Part shown: positions 10,345 to 22,813 of the stretch, piece by piece
Layout of the letters: every line of letters starts with the position of its first letter
Position numbering within the stretch: position 1 is the first letter of the stretch
Source: Dugong dugon
Taxonomy: Eukaryota; Chordata; Mammalia; Sirenia; Dugongidae
DNA: 64,000 bases
NCBI GenBank assembly: GCA_030035585.1
Contig: CM057465.1
Coordinates: 32,072,001-32,136,000, forward strand
Reading direction: 5' to 3'
Translations under genes and position numbers: made by a program
Notes under the pieces: generated by a model
Told to the model about the DNA's origin: nothing
Database searches by the model: none
The model's input: the letters and a program-made list of their open reading frames with translations, nothing else

Positions 10345-11115
10345 TTAGTTCATCTCTTCTCATATTTTACCATAGAGCAAGAGTAAGCCAGTTGTCACTT
10401 TCTACATACTGCCTGAATATCTCCCATGCCGGATCAATAAGTTCATTAGGTTTCCTTTCTTTTTCCATGTTAATACTGACAGCAGTATTGCCAAACATGC
10501 TGCCACTACATAACAAGGGTCCCCTTTTCTCCAGTCTCCAGTAAGATACTCCTCACTCTCCTTAAAGACCTTAACAACAGTTTTCTCAAGGTCCTTCCAG
10601 CTTCCACTCACATTCTCCTTGAAGCCATTTCAGCTTTAGCCTACTACCTGGTCCCAAAGCCAATACCAATGGCAAATGCTTTCAGTTTTTATAACAGCAG
10701 CTCCACACTTTCCCAACCAAATTCTCTCCTGATTATACTGCATAAAAAAACTATCCCAAAACTATGCAGCTTAACACAAGAGTTGTATTTTTATTTCTTG
10801 TGGTCCTTTGGATCAGGAATTTAGAGCATGGCAAAGATGACTCTTCTTTGCTCTGTGATATCTGTGGCCTCAGATGGGATGATTGCAATGGCTGTAGGCT
10901 GGCTGAAAATCTGCCATCTATACAGTCTCAGGGTCTTTTTATTGGGTGTCTCCATGTAGTTTCTCCAGTCTGGCAGACCAGGGTAGTTGGATACTTTACA
11001 TGTAAGCAAGAGAGTGCAGTGGAGAGGTCAAGAGAAAAAAGAGGACCTTCTTTTGCAGATGGTACGAGACTACGAAGACTTGTGAGGTTTTTTTGTCTCC
11101 TGACATATTCATTCA
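10345..11115 (-). mobile_element. MaLR (MLT1-type) LTR plus internal fragment
   Basis: On the minus strand an MLT1-type LTR (about 10735-11115) ends with the complement of 'ctgcataaaaaaactatccc', then runs into MaLR internal sequence to about 10345, recognisable by 'cctggtcccaaagccaatac' read in reverse. The order LTR-then-internal fits the 5' side of a minus-oriented element. The small ORFs on both strands are not genes. Confidence 0.6.
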
Positions 11116-12667
11116 CTTTTGGAATCTTCATTAAGTAAAGTCTTATAAATCTTCATTAAGCAAAGTCTTATAAAAAGCAAAGCTATTCAGAGTCTAACTG
11201 TATACTTTTTTTTCTTCTCTCTCACCTATGGATTTGGGAAGAATTCATTTTTATAAAAAAGTTGGGACTAGCGAGTAGAATCTCCAGCCTTAAAACTCCT
11301 CAACCCTTCTCCCATCAACTGTGTAAATCACCTCTGGCCTGTTTTGCCATTATGTTTTATTCCCAAACCCTGAGCAAGAGCAGCAATATATGGAGAATGG
11401 AGAAAATGTCCAGCATAAAGTAAATGCTTATGCATTTTTATTCATTCAAAAAATATCTCTTAAACTTGTTATTACTTATCCAAGTAATAGAATACAAGTA
11501 AAATTTCAAGGTTAGGAATTCATATTAGACTTTGGTAGAAAATTCTGACTTCAGTAGTTATGAGAGTAAAATGTGTTGTCATAGAAGATGCTGAAGAAAT
11601 TATTAGAAAGCAATACTTGGATCAGCTTGAGTGAACTCATCCTCTAGGCAATAGAAGAGACTAGAAATTTAGATGTAGTTCTGTCCCAGTCTTAGAAATG
11701 TGCACTCCAAATCTCAAGGAAATATCATTAAACATCAAGTATCATCATTTCCACCAGTTGTTAGAAGAAGCAAGTTAATTTCACACGCATTTTTTCTTAG
11801 TTAAGAAAATATTTCCACAGAATCTAATTCATGGGAATCATATTAGAATCTATTACACAGTGAAAAAAAGTAACGCAGAAATATCTAGGTGCCATTACCA
11901 GAATGAAAAAGCATAGGCAAACCAAGTAACATGCTCAGCTCATTAAGAAAGAATACCTGGAAGCTCCATTCTTGGGCTAGCAAAATAAATGTCTTGAATC
12001 TCTTCCTACAAAGACAAAATTACTTTATTAGAGCAAAAGTACATCCAATGAAAACTAAATGAAGGAACTCTGGCCATAAAGGGCAGCTGGAAACATAATT
12101 TGCTGAGTGATACCATAACACATCCACTACCCTAGAAGACATAAGAGATTCCACAGGTTTGGATATTTTACTCCCAGAAAAAAAAGCAGATGCTCTAGCA
12201 TAACATATAATAAAATTAGAGTCTCACTTCTAATATTTCAGATAGCTGGGAGATGTTATGAATGTTCACATCTTCAGGATATATAGCAGTTATTCCATTA
12301 GTTTTCAAGTATTTATTAATCTAAACCACACTAAACCTCCAATAATTTGTCAACTACACTTTAAGTGTTGCTATCGGAACTGGCTCCAACAGAGGACTTC
12401 TGTTCCAAGTAAACTGTGGTTATCTGTATATCCCTCTCTCTCCAGTTTTTGGGGCAGCAACTTGTCCTGTGACTTCCATTTTCTGATGAATTAAAGATGA
12501 GTTGTTATTTTTCAGTTGTACTCAGTTTTTTTTCTTGTTGTTAGAATGTAGTGACAAATTCCAAGCTATTTCCATATCAAAGAAGAAACCAGAAGTCTTA
12601 GGTCTACATTTTTTTAAATATCTTTGATGTATTTCTTGTAACTGAATTCCTATAATTCAGAAATATA
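11116..12667. other. Unassigned sequence, 1.55 kb
   Basis: No supported gene or repeat. A short duplicated phrase, 'aatcttcattaag', occurs at about 11124-11160. Confidence 0.4.
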
Positions 12668-12760
12668 AAATTATGAGATTGAAAGTCCCATGGAACACCC
12701 ACATGCCAGATAGACTTATTTGTTTTATACTGCCTATAACAATATATCTTTCCCTGACTA
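12668..12760 (+). repeat. Unidentified ~90-bp repeat, copy 1
   Basis: Contains 'ttatgagattgaaagtc' and 'catggaacacccacat', then 'tgttttatactgcctataa'. The same ordered phrases occur at 16188-16275. I do not recognise the family. Confidence 0.6.
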
Positions 12761-13164
12761 ACAACCTAGTATATAAATTTCGGCATTGATATTGGTGAAC
12801 AATACAATAGTATGATTCCCTTAAAAAATGAAAGCTCTGCTTTTTCAAACTGTGCACATTAGTTGCCAAAAGTTAAATGATGTTATTGCCTTAAAGAAAT
12901 ACTTGTCAGGAAGTTGAAAGAACTGCATTCTAGTCCTGGTGTTTACCAGTGGCCAGGGACAGATTACCCAATAAGCAAGGTCAGTGTTTACTTACTATTT
13001 TCTGGCACAGTGGACCATATGATTATCTGATTCAAAACAGACATTATCAGTCCATTTCAGCTCACAAATCCCTAGGATATTGATCTTTATGCATTCCATT
13101 TCATTTCTGACTTTCAATTTTTCCTAGAGTCATACTTCATATATTCCACGTTCTGATTATTAAT
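12761..13164. other. Unassigned sequence
   Basis: No supported feature before the RTE begins. Confidence 0.4.
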
Positions 13165-16100
13165 GGATGCTTGAGTATATCCCACCTGAATTTTGAAACC
13201 ATTTCAAGAATAGACTTGATACACTGAACACTAATGACTGAAGACCAGATGAGTTGTGAGATGACATGAAGGACATCATATGTGAAGAAAGCAAAAGGTC
13301 ATTAAAAAGACAGGAAAAAAAGAAAAGACCAAAATGGATATCAGAAAAAACTCTGAAACTTTCTCTTGCAGGTAGAGAAATGAATGGAAGAAATGATGAA
13401 GTAAAAGAGCTGAACAGAAGATTTCAAAGGGTGTCTCAAGAAGACAAAGTACTAAAATGAAATGTGCATAGAGCTGGGGTTAGAAACCAAAAGGAAGAAC
13501 ACATTCTGCATTTCTCAAGCTGAAAAAATTCAAGCTTCAAGTTGCAATATTGAAGACTTTATGGGCAAAATATTGAATGATGCAGGAAGCATCAAAAGAA
13601 TAGGGAAGGAATACACAGATTCACTGTACCAAAAAGAATTATTCAACATTCAACCATTTCAGTACACAGCATATGATCAAGAACCCATGATGTTGTACCA
13701 TATGCAATCCCACTTCTAGGAATACATCCTAGAGAAATAAGATCCGTCACACTAATAGACATATGCGCACCCATATTCATTGCAGCACTGTTCACAGTAG
13801 CAAAAAGATGGAAACAACCTGGATGCCCATCAACAGATGAATGGATAAACAAACTATGGTACATACACACAATAGAGTATTATGCAACAATAAAGAACAA
13901 TGATGAATCTGTGAAGCAGCTCATAACATGGATGAAACTGGAGGACATTATGCTGAGTGAAATAAGTCAATCACAAAGGGACAAATATTGTATGAGACCT
14001 CTACTGTAAAAACTCATGTAAAAGTTTACACACAAAAGGAAACAATCTTTGTTGGTTGCAAGGGATAGGAGGGGTGAGGGGGGAAACTAAATAGACAATA
14101 GATAAGTGTTAACTCTGTTGAAGGGTAAGACAGTACACAATACTGGGGAAGCCAGCACAACCTGTACAAGGAAAGGTCATGAACGCTCCACAGACACATC
14201 CAAACTCCCTGAGGGACTGAATTTCTGGGTGGTGGGCTGTGGGGACCATGATCTCGGGGAACATCTAGCTCAACTGGCATAACACAGTTTATAAAGACAA
14301 TGTTCTACATTCTACCTTGGTGAGTAGTGTCTGGGGTCTTGAAAGCCTGTGAGCGGCCATCTAAGATACTCCGCTGGTCTCCCCTCTTCAGGAGCAAGGG
14401 AGAATGAAGAGAACAGGATACAATGAAAAGATTAGTCCAAAGAGATAATGGACCACAGCTACCACAGCCTCCACCAGACTGAGTCCAGTATAGCTAGATG
14501 GTGCCCGGCTACCACCACTGACTGCTCTGACTGGAATCACAACAGAGGGTCCTGGACAGAGATTGAGAAGGATGTAAAACAAAACTCTAACTCACAAAAA
14601 AGGCCAGATTCACTGGCCTGACAGAGACCGGAGAAACCTCGAGAGTATGGCCCCCGGATACCGTTTTAGCTCAGTGGTGAAGTCACTCCTGAGGTTCACT
14701 GTTCAGCAAGGGACTGGACAGCCCCATAAAACAAAACAGGACTAATGAGGCACAGCATTTCAGGGACAAGGACTAGAAGGCAGAAAGGGACAGGAAAGCT
14801 AGTGATAGGGAACCCAAGATTGGGAAGGGACAGTGCTGACATGTTGTGGGGTTGTTAACCATTGTCATAGGGCAATATGTGTACTAACTGTTTAATGAGA
14901 AATTATTTGTTCTGTAAACCTTCATCTAAAGTACAAAAAAAAAAAAAAAAGAATTATCTATGTGAGATTAAATTGACAATAACAACTGAAAAGTTTTGAT
15001 GGGAAGCCTACCTAGGGGCAGTGAGTTGAAGATAACGGTGATGGAATAATTTGGAAAAGGATATTGAGAATAGCAGCACAACTGGAAGAATGTAATCAAT
15101 GTCACTGAATTGTACATGCAGAAATTTCTGAAACGGTGTATCTTTGGCTATGTATATTTTCACCAAAAAAAAAAGGTCCTCCAAGGTCAAGAAAGGAGAA
15201 TGTTGACATGTGTACTGACTGTTTAATGAGAGACTATTTGTTATGTAAACCTTCACCTAAAGTACAATTAAAAAAAAAAAGAACCCATGGTACTGAAGGG
15301 GGAAGTCCAAGTTGCACTGAATGCTTTGGCAAAAAACAAGGATCTAGGAATTGATGGAATACCAATTGAGATGTTTCAACAAAGGATGCAGCACTGGAAA
15401 TGCTCACTCATCTATGCCAAGAAATTTGAAAAACAGCTACCTGGCCAACCAACTGGAAGAGATCCATATTTGTGCCCATTCCAAAGAAAGGTGATCCAAC
15501 AGAAGGCAAAAATTACTGAAGAATATCATCAATATCACACACAAGTAAAATTTTGCTGAAGATGATTCAAAAGCAGTTGTAGCAGTACATGGACAAGAAA
15601 CTGCCAGAAATTCAAGCCAGATTCAGAAAAGGACATGGAATAAGGGATACCATTGCTGATGTCAGATGGATCTTGGCTGAAAGCAGAAAATACCCGAAAG
15701 ATGCGTACCTGTGTTTGACTACGCAAGGGCATTTGACGGTGTGGATCATAACAAATTATAGATAACATTGCAAAGAACAGCAATTCCAGAACACTTAATT
15801 GTGCTCACATGGAACCTGTACATAGACCAAGAGGCACTCATTCAAACAGAATAAGGGGATACTGCATGGTTTAAAGTTAGAAAACGTGTATGTCAGGGAT
15901 GTATCTTTTCACCATACTTATTCAATCTGTATGCTGAGTAAGTAATCCGAGAAGTTAGACTATATGAAGAAGGCAGCATCAGGATTGGAGGAAGACTCAT
16001 TAACAACTTGTGATACGTAGATGATACAACCTTGCTTGCTGAAAGTGAAGAGCACTTGAAGCACTTACTGATAAAGATCAAAGACTACAGCCTTCAGTAT

Positions 16101-16190
16101 GGATTATAACATAAAGAAAACAAAAACTGGTCATCATAACTGGACGAATAAGTAACATCATGATAAATGAAGAAAATATTAAAGTTATGA
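13165..16190 (+). mobile_element. RTE-clade LINE copy D, split by an L1
   Basis: RTE from the region after the endonuclease (gagtatatcccacctgaatt) at 13172 to the post-RT area at 16190, interrupted at 13690-15278 by L1-c. The frame is broken by many stops. Motif B-like VCQGCIFSPYLFNLYAE-type sequence lies around 15890-15940, but the active-site segment reads 'tacgtagatgat' (YVDD) at 16015-16026 instead of YADD. The 3' end is missing and is replaced by the unknown 90-bp repeat. Confidence 0.9.
13690..15278 (+). mobile_element. L1-c: 5'-truncated L1 with doubled 3' tail, inside RTE D
   Basis: Starts in the ORF2 C-terminus (AIPLLGIHPREI-type segment, then [11 protein letters not shown] read on the opposite strand). 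The ORF2 stop is at 14007-14009, followed by a ~930-bp 3' UTR, an A-run at 14933-14950, a further ~300-bp tail segment and a second A-run at 15269-15280. A perfect TSD aagaacccatg lies at 13679-13689 and 15279-15289, so the whole span is one insertion. Confidence 0.92.
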
Positions 16191-16275
16191 GATTGAAAGT
16201 CGCATGGAACACCCACATAAGAGACTGACTTGTCTGTTTTATATTATCTATAATAATGTGTCTTTTATTATTATT
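16188..16275 (+). repeat. Unidentified ~90-bp repeat, copy 2
   Basis: Second copy of the repeat at 12668-12760 (ttatgagattgaaagtc, catggaacacccacat). It abuts the broken 3' side of RTE D on the left and a truncated SINE on the right. Confidence 0.6.
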
Positions 16276-16408
16276 ATGAGAGAAAAGACCTGGCAATCTG
16301 CCCCTGTAAACTTTACAGCATAGGAAACCATGTGTGGAAGTTCTACTCTGTCTTACAGGGTTGCTATGAGCAGGAATCGCCTTGAGAGCTCACAGCAACA
16401 ACAACATG
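16276..16408 (+). mobile_element. AfroSINE fragment, head missing
   Basis: Middle and tail only: 'gagagaaaagacctggcaat', then 'agttctactctgtcttacag' and a tail running into cagcaacaacaac. Confidence 0.78.
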
Positions 16409-16606
16409 GATATGCCATGGTGGGAAGAAATAAAGTGAGAGTTAAGTTATGAATTGGAAAGTGTACCTGGAGATACTGTTCTGGAATGGGGCATGTTGCT
16501 CTTTCCTTTGCCACAAAGTATATCAACTAGGTTCACCCATTGCCCAGACTGAACTGGCCAAGATTAAATGGGAATATTTGGAATTGCCAAAGCCCTCCTC
16601 AGTAGT

Positions 16607-16806
16607 GCCCTTGCCATAAAGTCCAATTCTGACACATAGCAACGCTATAGGATAGAGTAGAACTGCCCCGTAGGATTTCTAAGGCTGTAAATCTTTATGA
16701 AAGCAGACTGCCACATCTTTATCCCACAGAGTGGCTGGTGAGTTCAAACCACCCATCTTTCTGTTGGCAGCCAACCACTTAACCACTGCGCCACCAGGGC
16801 TCCTTT
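16607..16806 (-). mobile_element. AfroSINE, minus, with TSD
   Basis: Full-length reverse copy ending 'ctgcgccaccagggctcc'. A 10-bp TSD with one mismatch, cctcagtagt / cctcagcagt, lies at 16597-16606 and 16807-16816. Confidence 0.92.
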
Positions 16807-16816
16807 CCTCAGCAGT

Positions 16817-18109
16817 AGACACCAACAACACAGAATTCCAGAAGAGAAGCAAGAAATCTCTTCCTTAATTAAGTAAATGGTTGAAAAGAGGATATTTATT
16901 CCCACTAACTCCCTTTTCAACACCCCTGTCTGGCCAATACTTAATGGAGACAGTTCATGAAAGTTAACAGTATATCATCAAAGATTAAACAATGCAATTC
17001 CTCTGGTTGCTTCAACTGTATCTGGTGTGTCAGAGACTACACAGGAAATGCAACGGGCCTCTTATGCCATTACAGACCAGTCTAATGCCTTCTTCTCAAT
17101 CCCAGTTTCAGAATCCAGCCAGGTATAATGTTCATTCTAATGGAATGGAACCTAGTATATATTTATTGTTTTGCCACAAGTATGTTTGAATCTGCCAGCC
17201 TATCATCAAATTTAATAATTCAGCCCTTAGACTTGATAAACATTAAACAGCAGTTAGTTGTACTACACAGATGGATGATATTATAATACTTACCTTCTCA
17301 GAAGAGGTAGCACAGGAGGAGTTGCATAGTGTAGCCATACATATGACAGCTAGGGGTTGGCTAAAATGATCTGTTGAAAACTCAAGGCCCAGCCTAGTCT
17401 TTATAATTCCTGGGAATTTTATGGGCTGCAACAACAAGAGATATTCTTCACACTGTGAAAACTAAGTTTTTTCCTAGAGTCCCGCCAATAAGGAAGAAGG
17501 TCAGAGATAGGTACTCTTATTCTGGCTTGAGTAAAAGTCACATTTTCAGCTAGAAATCCTGGTGGCCCTGTTCATAAAGTCAACAGAAGGAAATCTGTAT
17601 TTAAATGGGACTCTAGGAGAAAAAAAAAGTGTTAAAATATTTACAAAGAAAAAAGGCAAAGGCAGTCCACAAGACTGTTATGTCCCAACTGCTTAAATGA
17701 TGTTAGATGTATCAACAATGAGAACATACACAAATTGGGGCCTTTCTCAGACTTCAGATAAGGCTACCAGCAAGAGCTCTCAAGTTTGGGGCTAGAGTGC
17801 TGCCTGATGTAGCTGCTCATTTTTAGCTCATTTAAGAAATAATTGCTAGATTGTTAACTAGATTTTGGTTAAAAATATCCATACCATAGAAGAGTATTGG
17901 ATAATTCTGATCACATCTTAAGTGATGTCGGAGAAACATTCAAATAGAAAGAAGTATCCTCTCAAAACTTACTCATAAAGCATGCCACAGGAAATGTTTA
18001 GGGAGAATCCACTGCTTGCATGAGTAGGGTTGCTTCACTACCCATGGAACACATGATAGGGCTCTTCAAAACCTCCCTTCATCACTATGTGGCCTGAACT
18101 TTACGATTC
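16817..18109. other. Unassigned sequence left of the ERV remnant
   Basis: 1.3 kb with no repeat firmly recognised. It may be further decayed ERV internal sequence, since it leads into the pol remnant, but I see no protein motif. Confidence 0.3.
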
Positions 18110-19200
18110 TCATTCTGTCTTTGTCAAGGCAAAGTAAACTGCATGGTTCAATGATGGCCACTCCTGCACTGAGGACCCCATTGCTGTTTAGAAATAAGCA
18201 ACAATATAGCCTTAAGATGATAGAACATTGATGGAAAAGACAAGGGTAAGTCTACACAGTGGGCCAAGCAGAGAGACAGTTCTTTAGCAGTTGAACAGTA
18301 GTTAGGCTCCTGCTCTGAGAGGAGTGTTGGAATCTTTATAGACTGTTGGGCTAAAGCTAACAGCAAATGTGTACGATTAGGCAAATGTACACTAGATGAC
18401 TGGACAATTAAAAACACATACGTATGGAGCACTCAGTTGAGAAAGTCTCTATAAGACTTTAGAGGAAGAGTTAGGTAAGTCATGTAAATGCCCACCAAAA
18501 AACTCAGTTGCCAGCCCAGAAGAGGATTGGAATGCCAAGACAGATGGTATAGTCAGGTCAGTAGAGCCAGATCCCTGGGTTCATGAAATAAACAGGAATG
18601 AAGATGATCAAGCTATATACCAATGGGTGGAGAGATGACACATTTCTTTACATCTGATGAAATTACTATGAAAAGAATAAGAAACCAAAACCAATGTCAA
18701 CCACTTGAAAAGGGCTACGGGTAAAATTCCCCAAGGATGTGGGCTTGCTCAAAGCTGGCAAGTAGATTATATTGGACATGTAGCCCCAAGAGAGTTAACT
18801 GAAATTGACACATATTCTACCCTAGGCTTTGCTTATCTTGTAAAAGAAGCAACCAAAGAAATTACGACTGAAGACTTGAAACATTGAATTCAGTATTAAT
18901 TGGGCCCACCTAGATATAGTTCATCTGATCAAAATGACCTGAGAGAAATACCACCAAGGAGTTGTGCAGGGTGGATGATGCTCAATATCAACACTTCTTC
19001 ACTCTGTATGGCCAGAAATTAAAATGGTATATTGCTAAGACGGCTGTCCGAGTATGAGGAAAAGCAGCTTGCTGCCACTCACTTGTGTTTCAGAACTTGA
19101 TTTGCTCCTTCAAGTTTATCAAATATGAATGTAAATAGTATGCCCTAAATGAAAAGAGAAATGAAACCAAGACAGTCTGAAAGGGGGTGAATTTGGGTAT
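18110..19200 (+). pseudogene. ERV-L-like pol remnant (RNase H to integrase)
   Basis: Conceptual plus-strand translation gives scattered retroviral pol matches in the right order. A WF-DG segment near 18138-18155 fits the start of an RNase H domain. DPWVHEI and YQWVER near 18570-18640 fit the RNase H/integrase linker of ERV-L-like elements. SWQVDYIGHVAPRE near 18750-18795 fits the start of the integrase core and keeps the first acidic residue; IDTYSTLGFAYLVKEA follows. Stops and frameshifts are frequent and no LTRs flank it, so it is a dead fossil. The exact ERV family is not certain. Confidence 0.6.
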
Positions 19201-19276
19201 GATTCAGTGGAAAATGTTACCTATTGCTTCCCTCTAGAGGTATACACATGACCCTTATGGGAAGCCTTATGGCATA

Positions 19277-19522
19277 GGGAGACCCCTGGGTGGCACAAAC
19301 GGTTTGCACTCGGCTACTAACCGAAAGGCTAGTGGTTCGAACCCACCCAGTAGAGCTGCAGAAGAAAGGCCTGGTGATCTGCTTCTGTAAAGATTACAGC
19401 CAAGAAAATCCTGTGGAGTTCAGTTGCACTCTGTAACACATGGGGTTGCCATGAGTCAGAATTGACTCAACAACAACTGGGTTTTTTTGTTGTTGTTGTT
19501 TTTGTTTTTATTGTTTTTTGGT
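19277..19522 (+). mobile_element. SINE, second subfamily, long T-rich tail
   Basis: Begins 'gggagacccctgggtggcac'. It keeps a perfect pol III B-box-like ggttcgaacc at 19334-19343 and a tail (gactcaacaacaactggg) followed by a T/G-rich run. TSD ttatggcata lies at 19267-19276 and 19523-19532. Confidence 0.92.
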
Positions 19523-19611
19523 TTATGGCATATGTGAATAAAGATATCTATGGGTGTAAAATATATCCAATTTACAACCTGATGGGATAGATAATTTCTT
19601 AAAATTTCCAA

Positions 19612-22600
19612 AGTCTATGATGCCGCTGGTATTCAAATGCCAGTAGGGTCACCCATGGCAGACAGGTGTCAGCTGAGTTTCCAGACCAAGACAGACTAGG
19701 AAGAAGGACCTGACAGTCTACTTCTGAAAGGACTTGGCCAGTGAAAACCTTATGAATAGCAGTGGAACACTGTCTGATATAGTGCCAGAATAAGAGCCCC
19801 CCAGGTTGGAAGTCACTCTAAATACGACTGAGGAAGAGCTGCCTCTTCACAGTAGAGTCGACCTTAATGACATGGATGGAGTCAAGCTTTTGGGACCTTC
19901 ATTTGCTGATGTGGCACAAGTAAAAATGACAAGAAACTGCTGCAAACATTCATTATAATTGGAACATGGAACTTATGATGCTAGGAAAGTATGAATCTAG
20001 GAAAGAATGAATCTAGGAAAATTAGAAATCATCAAAAATGAAATGGAACACATAAACATATATATCTTAAACATTAGTGAGCTGAAATGGACTGGTATTG
20101 CCCATTTTGAATTGGATAATCATATGGTCTACTATGCTGGGAATGACAACTTGAAGAGGAATGGCATTGCATTTATCAACAAATAGAATATTTCAACATC
20201 TATCCTGAACTACAATGCTGTCAGTGATGGGATAATATCCATATGCCTACAAGGAAAACCAATTAATATGACTATTATTCAAATTTACACACCAACCACT
20301 GAGGCCAAAGTTGAAGAAATTGAAGATTTTTACCAAGTTCTGCAGTCTGAAACTGATCAAACATGCAATCGGGATGCATTCATAATTACTGGTGATTGGA
20401 ATGCAAAAGTTGGACACAAGAAGAAGGATTGGTAGTTGGAAAATATGGCCTTGGTGATAGAAATGATGCCAGAGATCACATGATAGAATTTTGCAAGACT
20501 AACAGCTTCTTCATTGCGAATACCTTTTTTCACCAACATATACAGTGACTATACACATGGACCTCACCAGATGGAATACACAGGAATCAGATGGACTACA
20601 TCTGTGGAAAGAGACACTGGAAAAGCTCAGTATCATCAGTCAGAACAAGGCCAGGAGCTGACTTCAGACCAGACATTCAATTGCTCATATGCAAGTTCAA
20701 GTTGAATGTGAAGAAAATTAGAACAAGTCCACAAGAGCCGAAGTACAAACATGAGTGTATCCCACCTCAACTTAGAGACCATCTCAAGAACAGATTTGAC
20801 GAGTTGAACACTACTGACCAAAGACCAGATGACTTGTGGAATGACATCAAGGACATCATACATGAAGAAAGTAAGAAGACATTAAAAAGACAAGAAAGAA
20901 AAGACCAAAATGGATGTCAGAAGAGACTCTGAAACTTGCTCTTGAACGCCAAGTAGCTAAAGCAAAAGGAAGGAAAGATAAAGTAAAAGAACTGAACAGA
21001 AGATTTCAAAGGGTGGCCTCAGAAGACAAATTAAAGCATTATAATGACCTATGCAAAGAGCTGGAGATAGAAAACCAAAAGGGAAGAACATGCTCCGCAT
21101 TTCTCAAGCTGAAAGAACTAAAGAACAAATTCAAGCCTCTAGTTGCAGTACTTAAGGATTCTACAGGGAACATATTAAACAACACAGGAAGCATCAAAAG
21201 AAGATGGAAGGAATACACAGAGTCACTATACCAAAAAGAATTGGTCGACGTTCAACCATTTCAGGAGACAGCATATGATCAGGAACCAATGTTACTGAAG
21301 GAAGAAGTCCAAGCTGCAGGGGAGGCATTGGTGAGTAACAAGGCTCCAGGAATTGACGGAATACCAACTGAGATGTTTCAACAAATGGATGCAGCACTAG
21401 AAGTGCTCACTCATCTATGCCAAGAAATTTGGAAGACAGCCACGTGGCCAAGTGACTAGAAGAGGTCCATACTTATGCCTATTCCCAAGGAAGGTGATCC
21501 AACCAAATGCAGAAACTACAGAACAGTATCATTAATATCACATGCTAAACAAAACTTTGCTGAAGATCATTCAAAAGTGGCTGCAGCAGCAGTATATCAA
21601 CAGGGAACTGCCAGAAATTCAAGCTGGATTCAGAAGGGGACTTGGAACCAGGGATATCATTGCTGACATCAGGTGGATCCTGGCTGAATGCAAAAAATAC
21701 CAGAAAGATGTTTACATGAGTTTTATTGACTATGCAAAGGTGTTTGATCTGTGTGGATCATAACAAATTATGGATAACATTGGGAAGAATAAGAATTCTA
21801 GAACACTTAATTGTGTTCATGAGGAACCTGTACACAGATCAAGAGGCAGTCATTCGAACAGCACAAGGGGATATTGCGTGGTATAAAGTCAGGAAATGTG
21901 TGCATCGGGGTTGTATCCTTTCACCATACCTACCTATTCAATCTGTATGCTGAACAAATAATCCAAGAAGCTGGACTCTATGAGGAAGAACGGGGCATCA
22001 AGACTGGAGGAAGATGCATTAACAACCTGCATTATGCAGATGACACAACCTTGCTTGCTAAAACTGAAGAGGACTTGAAGAACTTACTGATGAAGATCGA
22101 AGACCACAGCCTTCAGTATGGATTACACCTCAACATAAAGAAAACGAAAATCTTCACAACTGGACCAATAAGCAACATCTGATAAACAGAGAATAGATTG
22201 AAGTTGTTAAGGATTTCATCTTAATTGGATCCACAATCAACACCCACGGAAGCAGCAGTCAAGAAATCAAAAGATGCATTGCATTGGGCAAATGTGCTGC
22301 AAAAGACCTCTTTAAAGTGTTTAAAAGCAAAGATGTTACCTTGAAGACTAAGGTGCACCTGATCCATGCCATGTTTTTTTCAGTCGCCTCATATGCATGC
22401 AAAAGCTGGACAATGAATAAGGAAGACCAAAGAAGAATTAATGACTTTGAACTGTGGTGTTGACAAAGAATATTGATATATCATGGACTGCCAAAAGAAC
22501 AGTACGAACTGGAAAAAGTACGAACAGAATGTTCCTTAGAAGCAAGGATGGTGAGACTATGTCTCACATACTTTAGACATGTTATCAGGAGGGATCAGTC

Positions 22601-22813
22601 CCTGGAGAAGGACATCACGCTTGGTAAAGTAGAGGGTAGGCAAAAAAGAGGAAGACTCTCAACAAGATGAATTGACACAGTGGCTGTAACAACGGGCTCA
22701 AGCATAACAAAGATTGTGAGAATGGCGCAGAACCCGGCATTGTTTAGTTCTGTTGTACAAACGGTTGCTACGAGTTGGAACCAACTAGATGGCACCTAAC
22801 AACAACAACAACA
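19612..22813 (+). mobile_element. RTE-clade LINE copy E, near full length
   Basis: The only copy here reaching the RTE 5' region. It has a leader at about 19612-19960, endonuclease at about 19990-20700, a linker, reverse transcriptase at about 21300-22200, a post-RT region and the tail at 22760-22813 ending in aacaacaacaacaac. It lies 80 bp downstream of a SINE. Length is about 3.2 kb, close to the usual 3.2-3.3 kb of this clade. No clean TSD was found by eye. Confidence 0.92.
19960..22670 (+). pseudogene. RTE endonuclease/reverse transcriptase ORF, broken (copy E)
   Basis: The single RTE ORF encodes an APE-type endonuclease and a reverse transcriptase used for target-primed insertion. Endonuclease landmarks: ISELKWTG near 20080, ITGDWNAKVG near 20385-20415, and MDYICGKRHWKSS near 20591-20630. 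Reverse transcriptase landmarks: NKAPGIDGIPTEMFQ near 21338-21382, AGFRRGLGTRDIIAD near 21622-21670, FIDYAKVFD near 21722-21748, and an intact YADD active site at 22033-22044. Defects include a small tandem duplication at the N-terminus (gaatctaggaaa twice near 19995-20020), an in-frame stop in the endonuclease (aaatag near 20183), a stop at 21457-21459, and a frameshift near 21750. It is not functional as it stands. Confidence 0.9.

Noticed and set aside
10764-11138. 124-codon plus-strand ORF
   Set aside because: It is antisense to a decayed MLT1-type LTR and has no recognisable domain.
19277-19360. tRNA gene candidate
   Set aside because: The head of the SINE has a tRNA-like B box (ggttcgaacc), but no complete cloverleaf or acceptor stem. 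It is followed by SINE sequence and flanked by a TSD.
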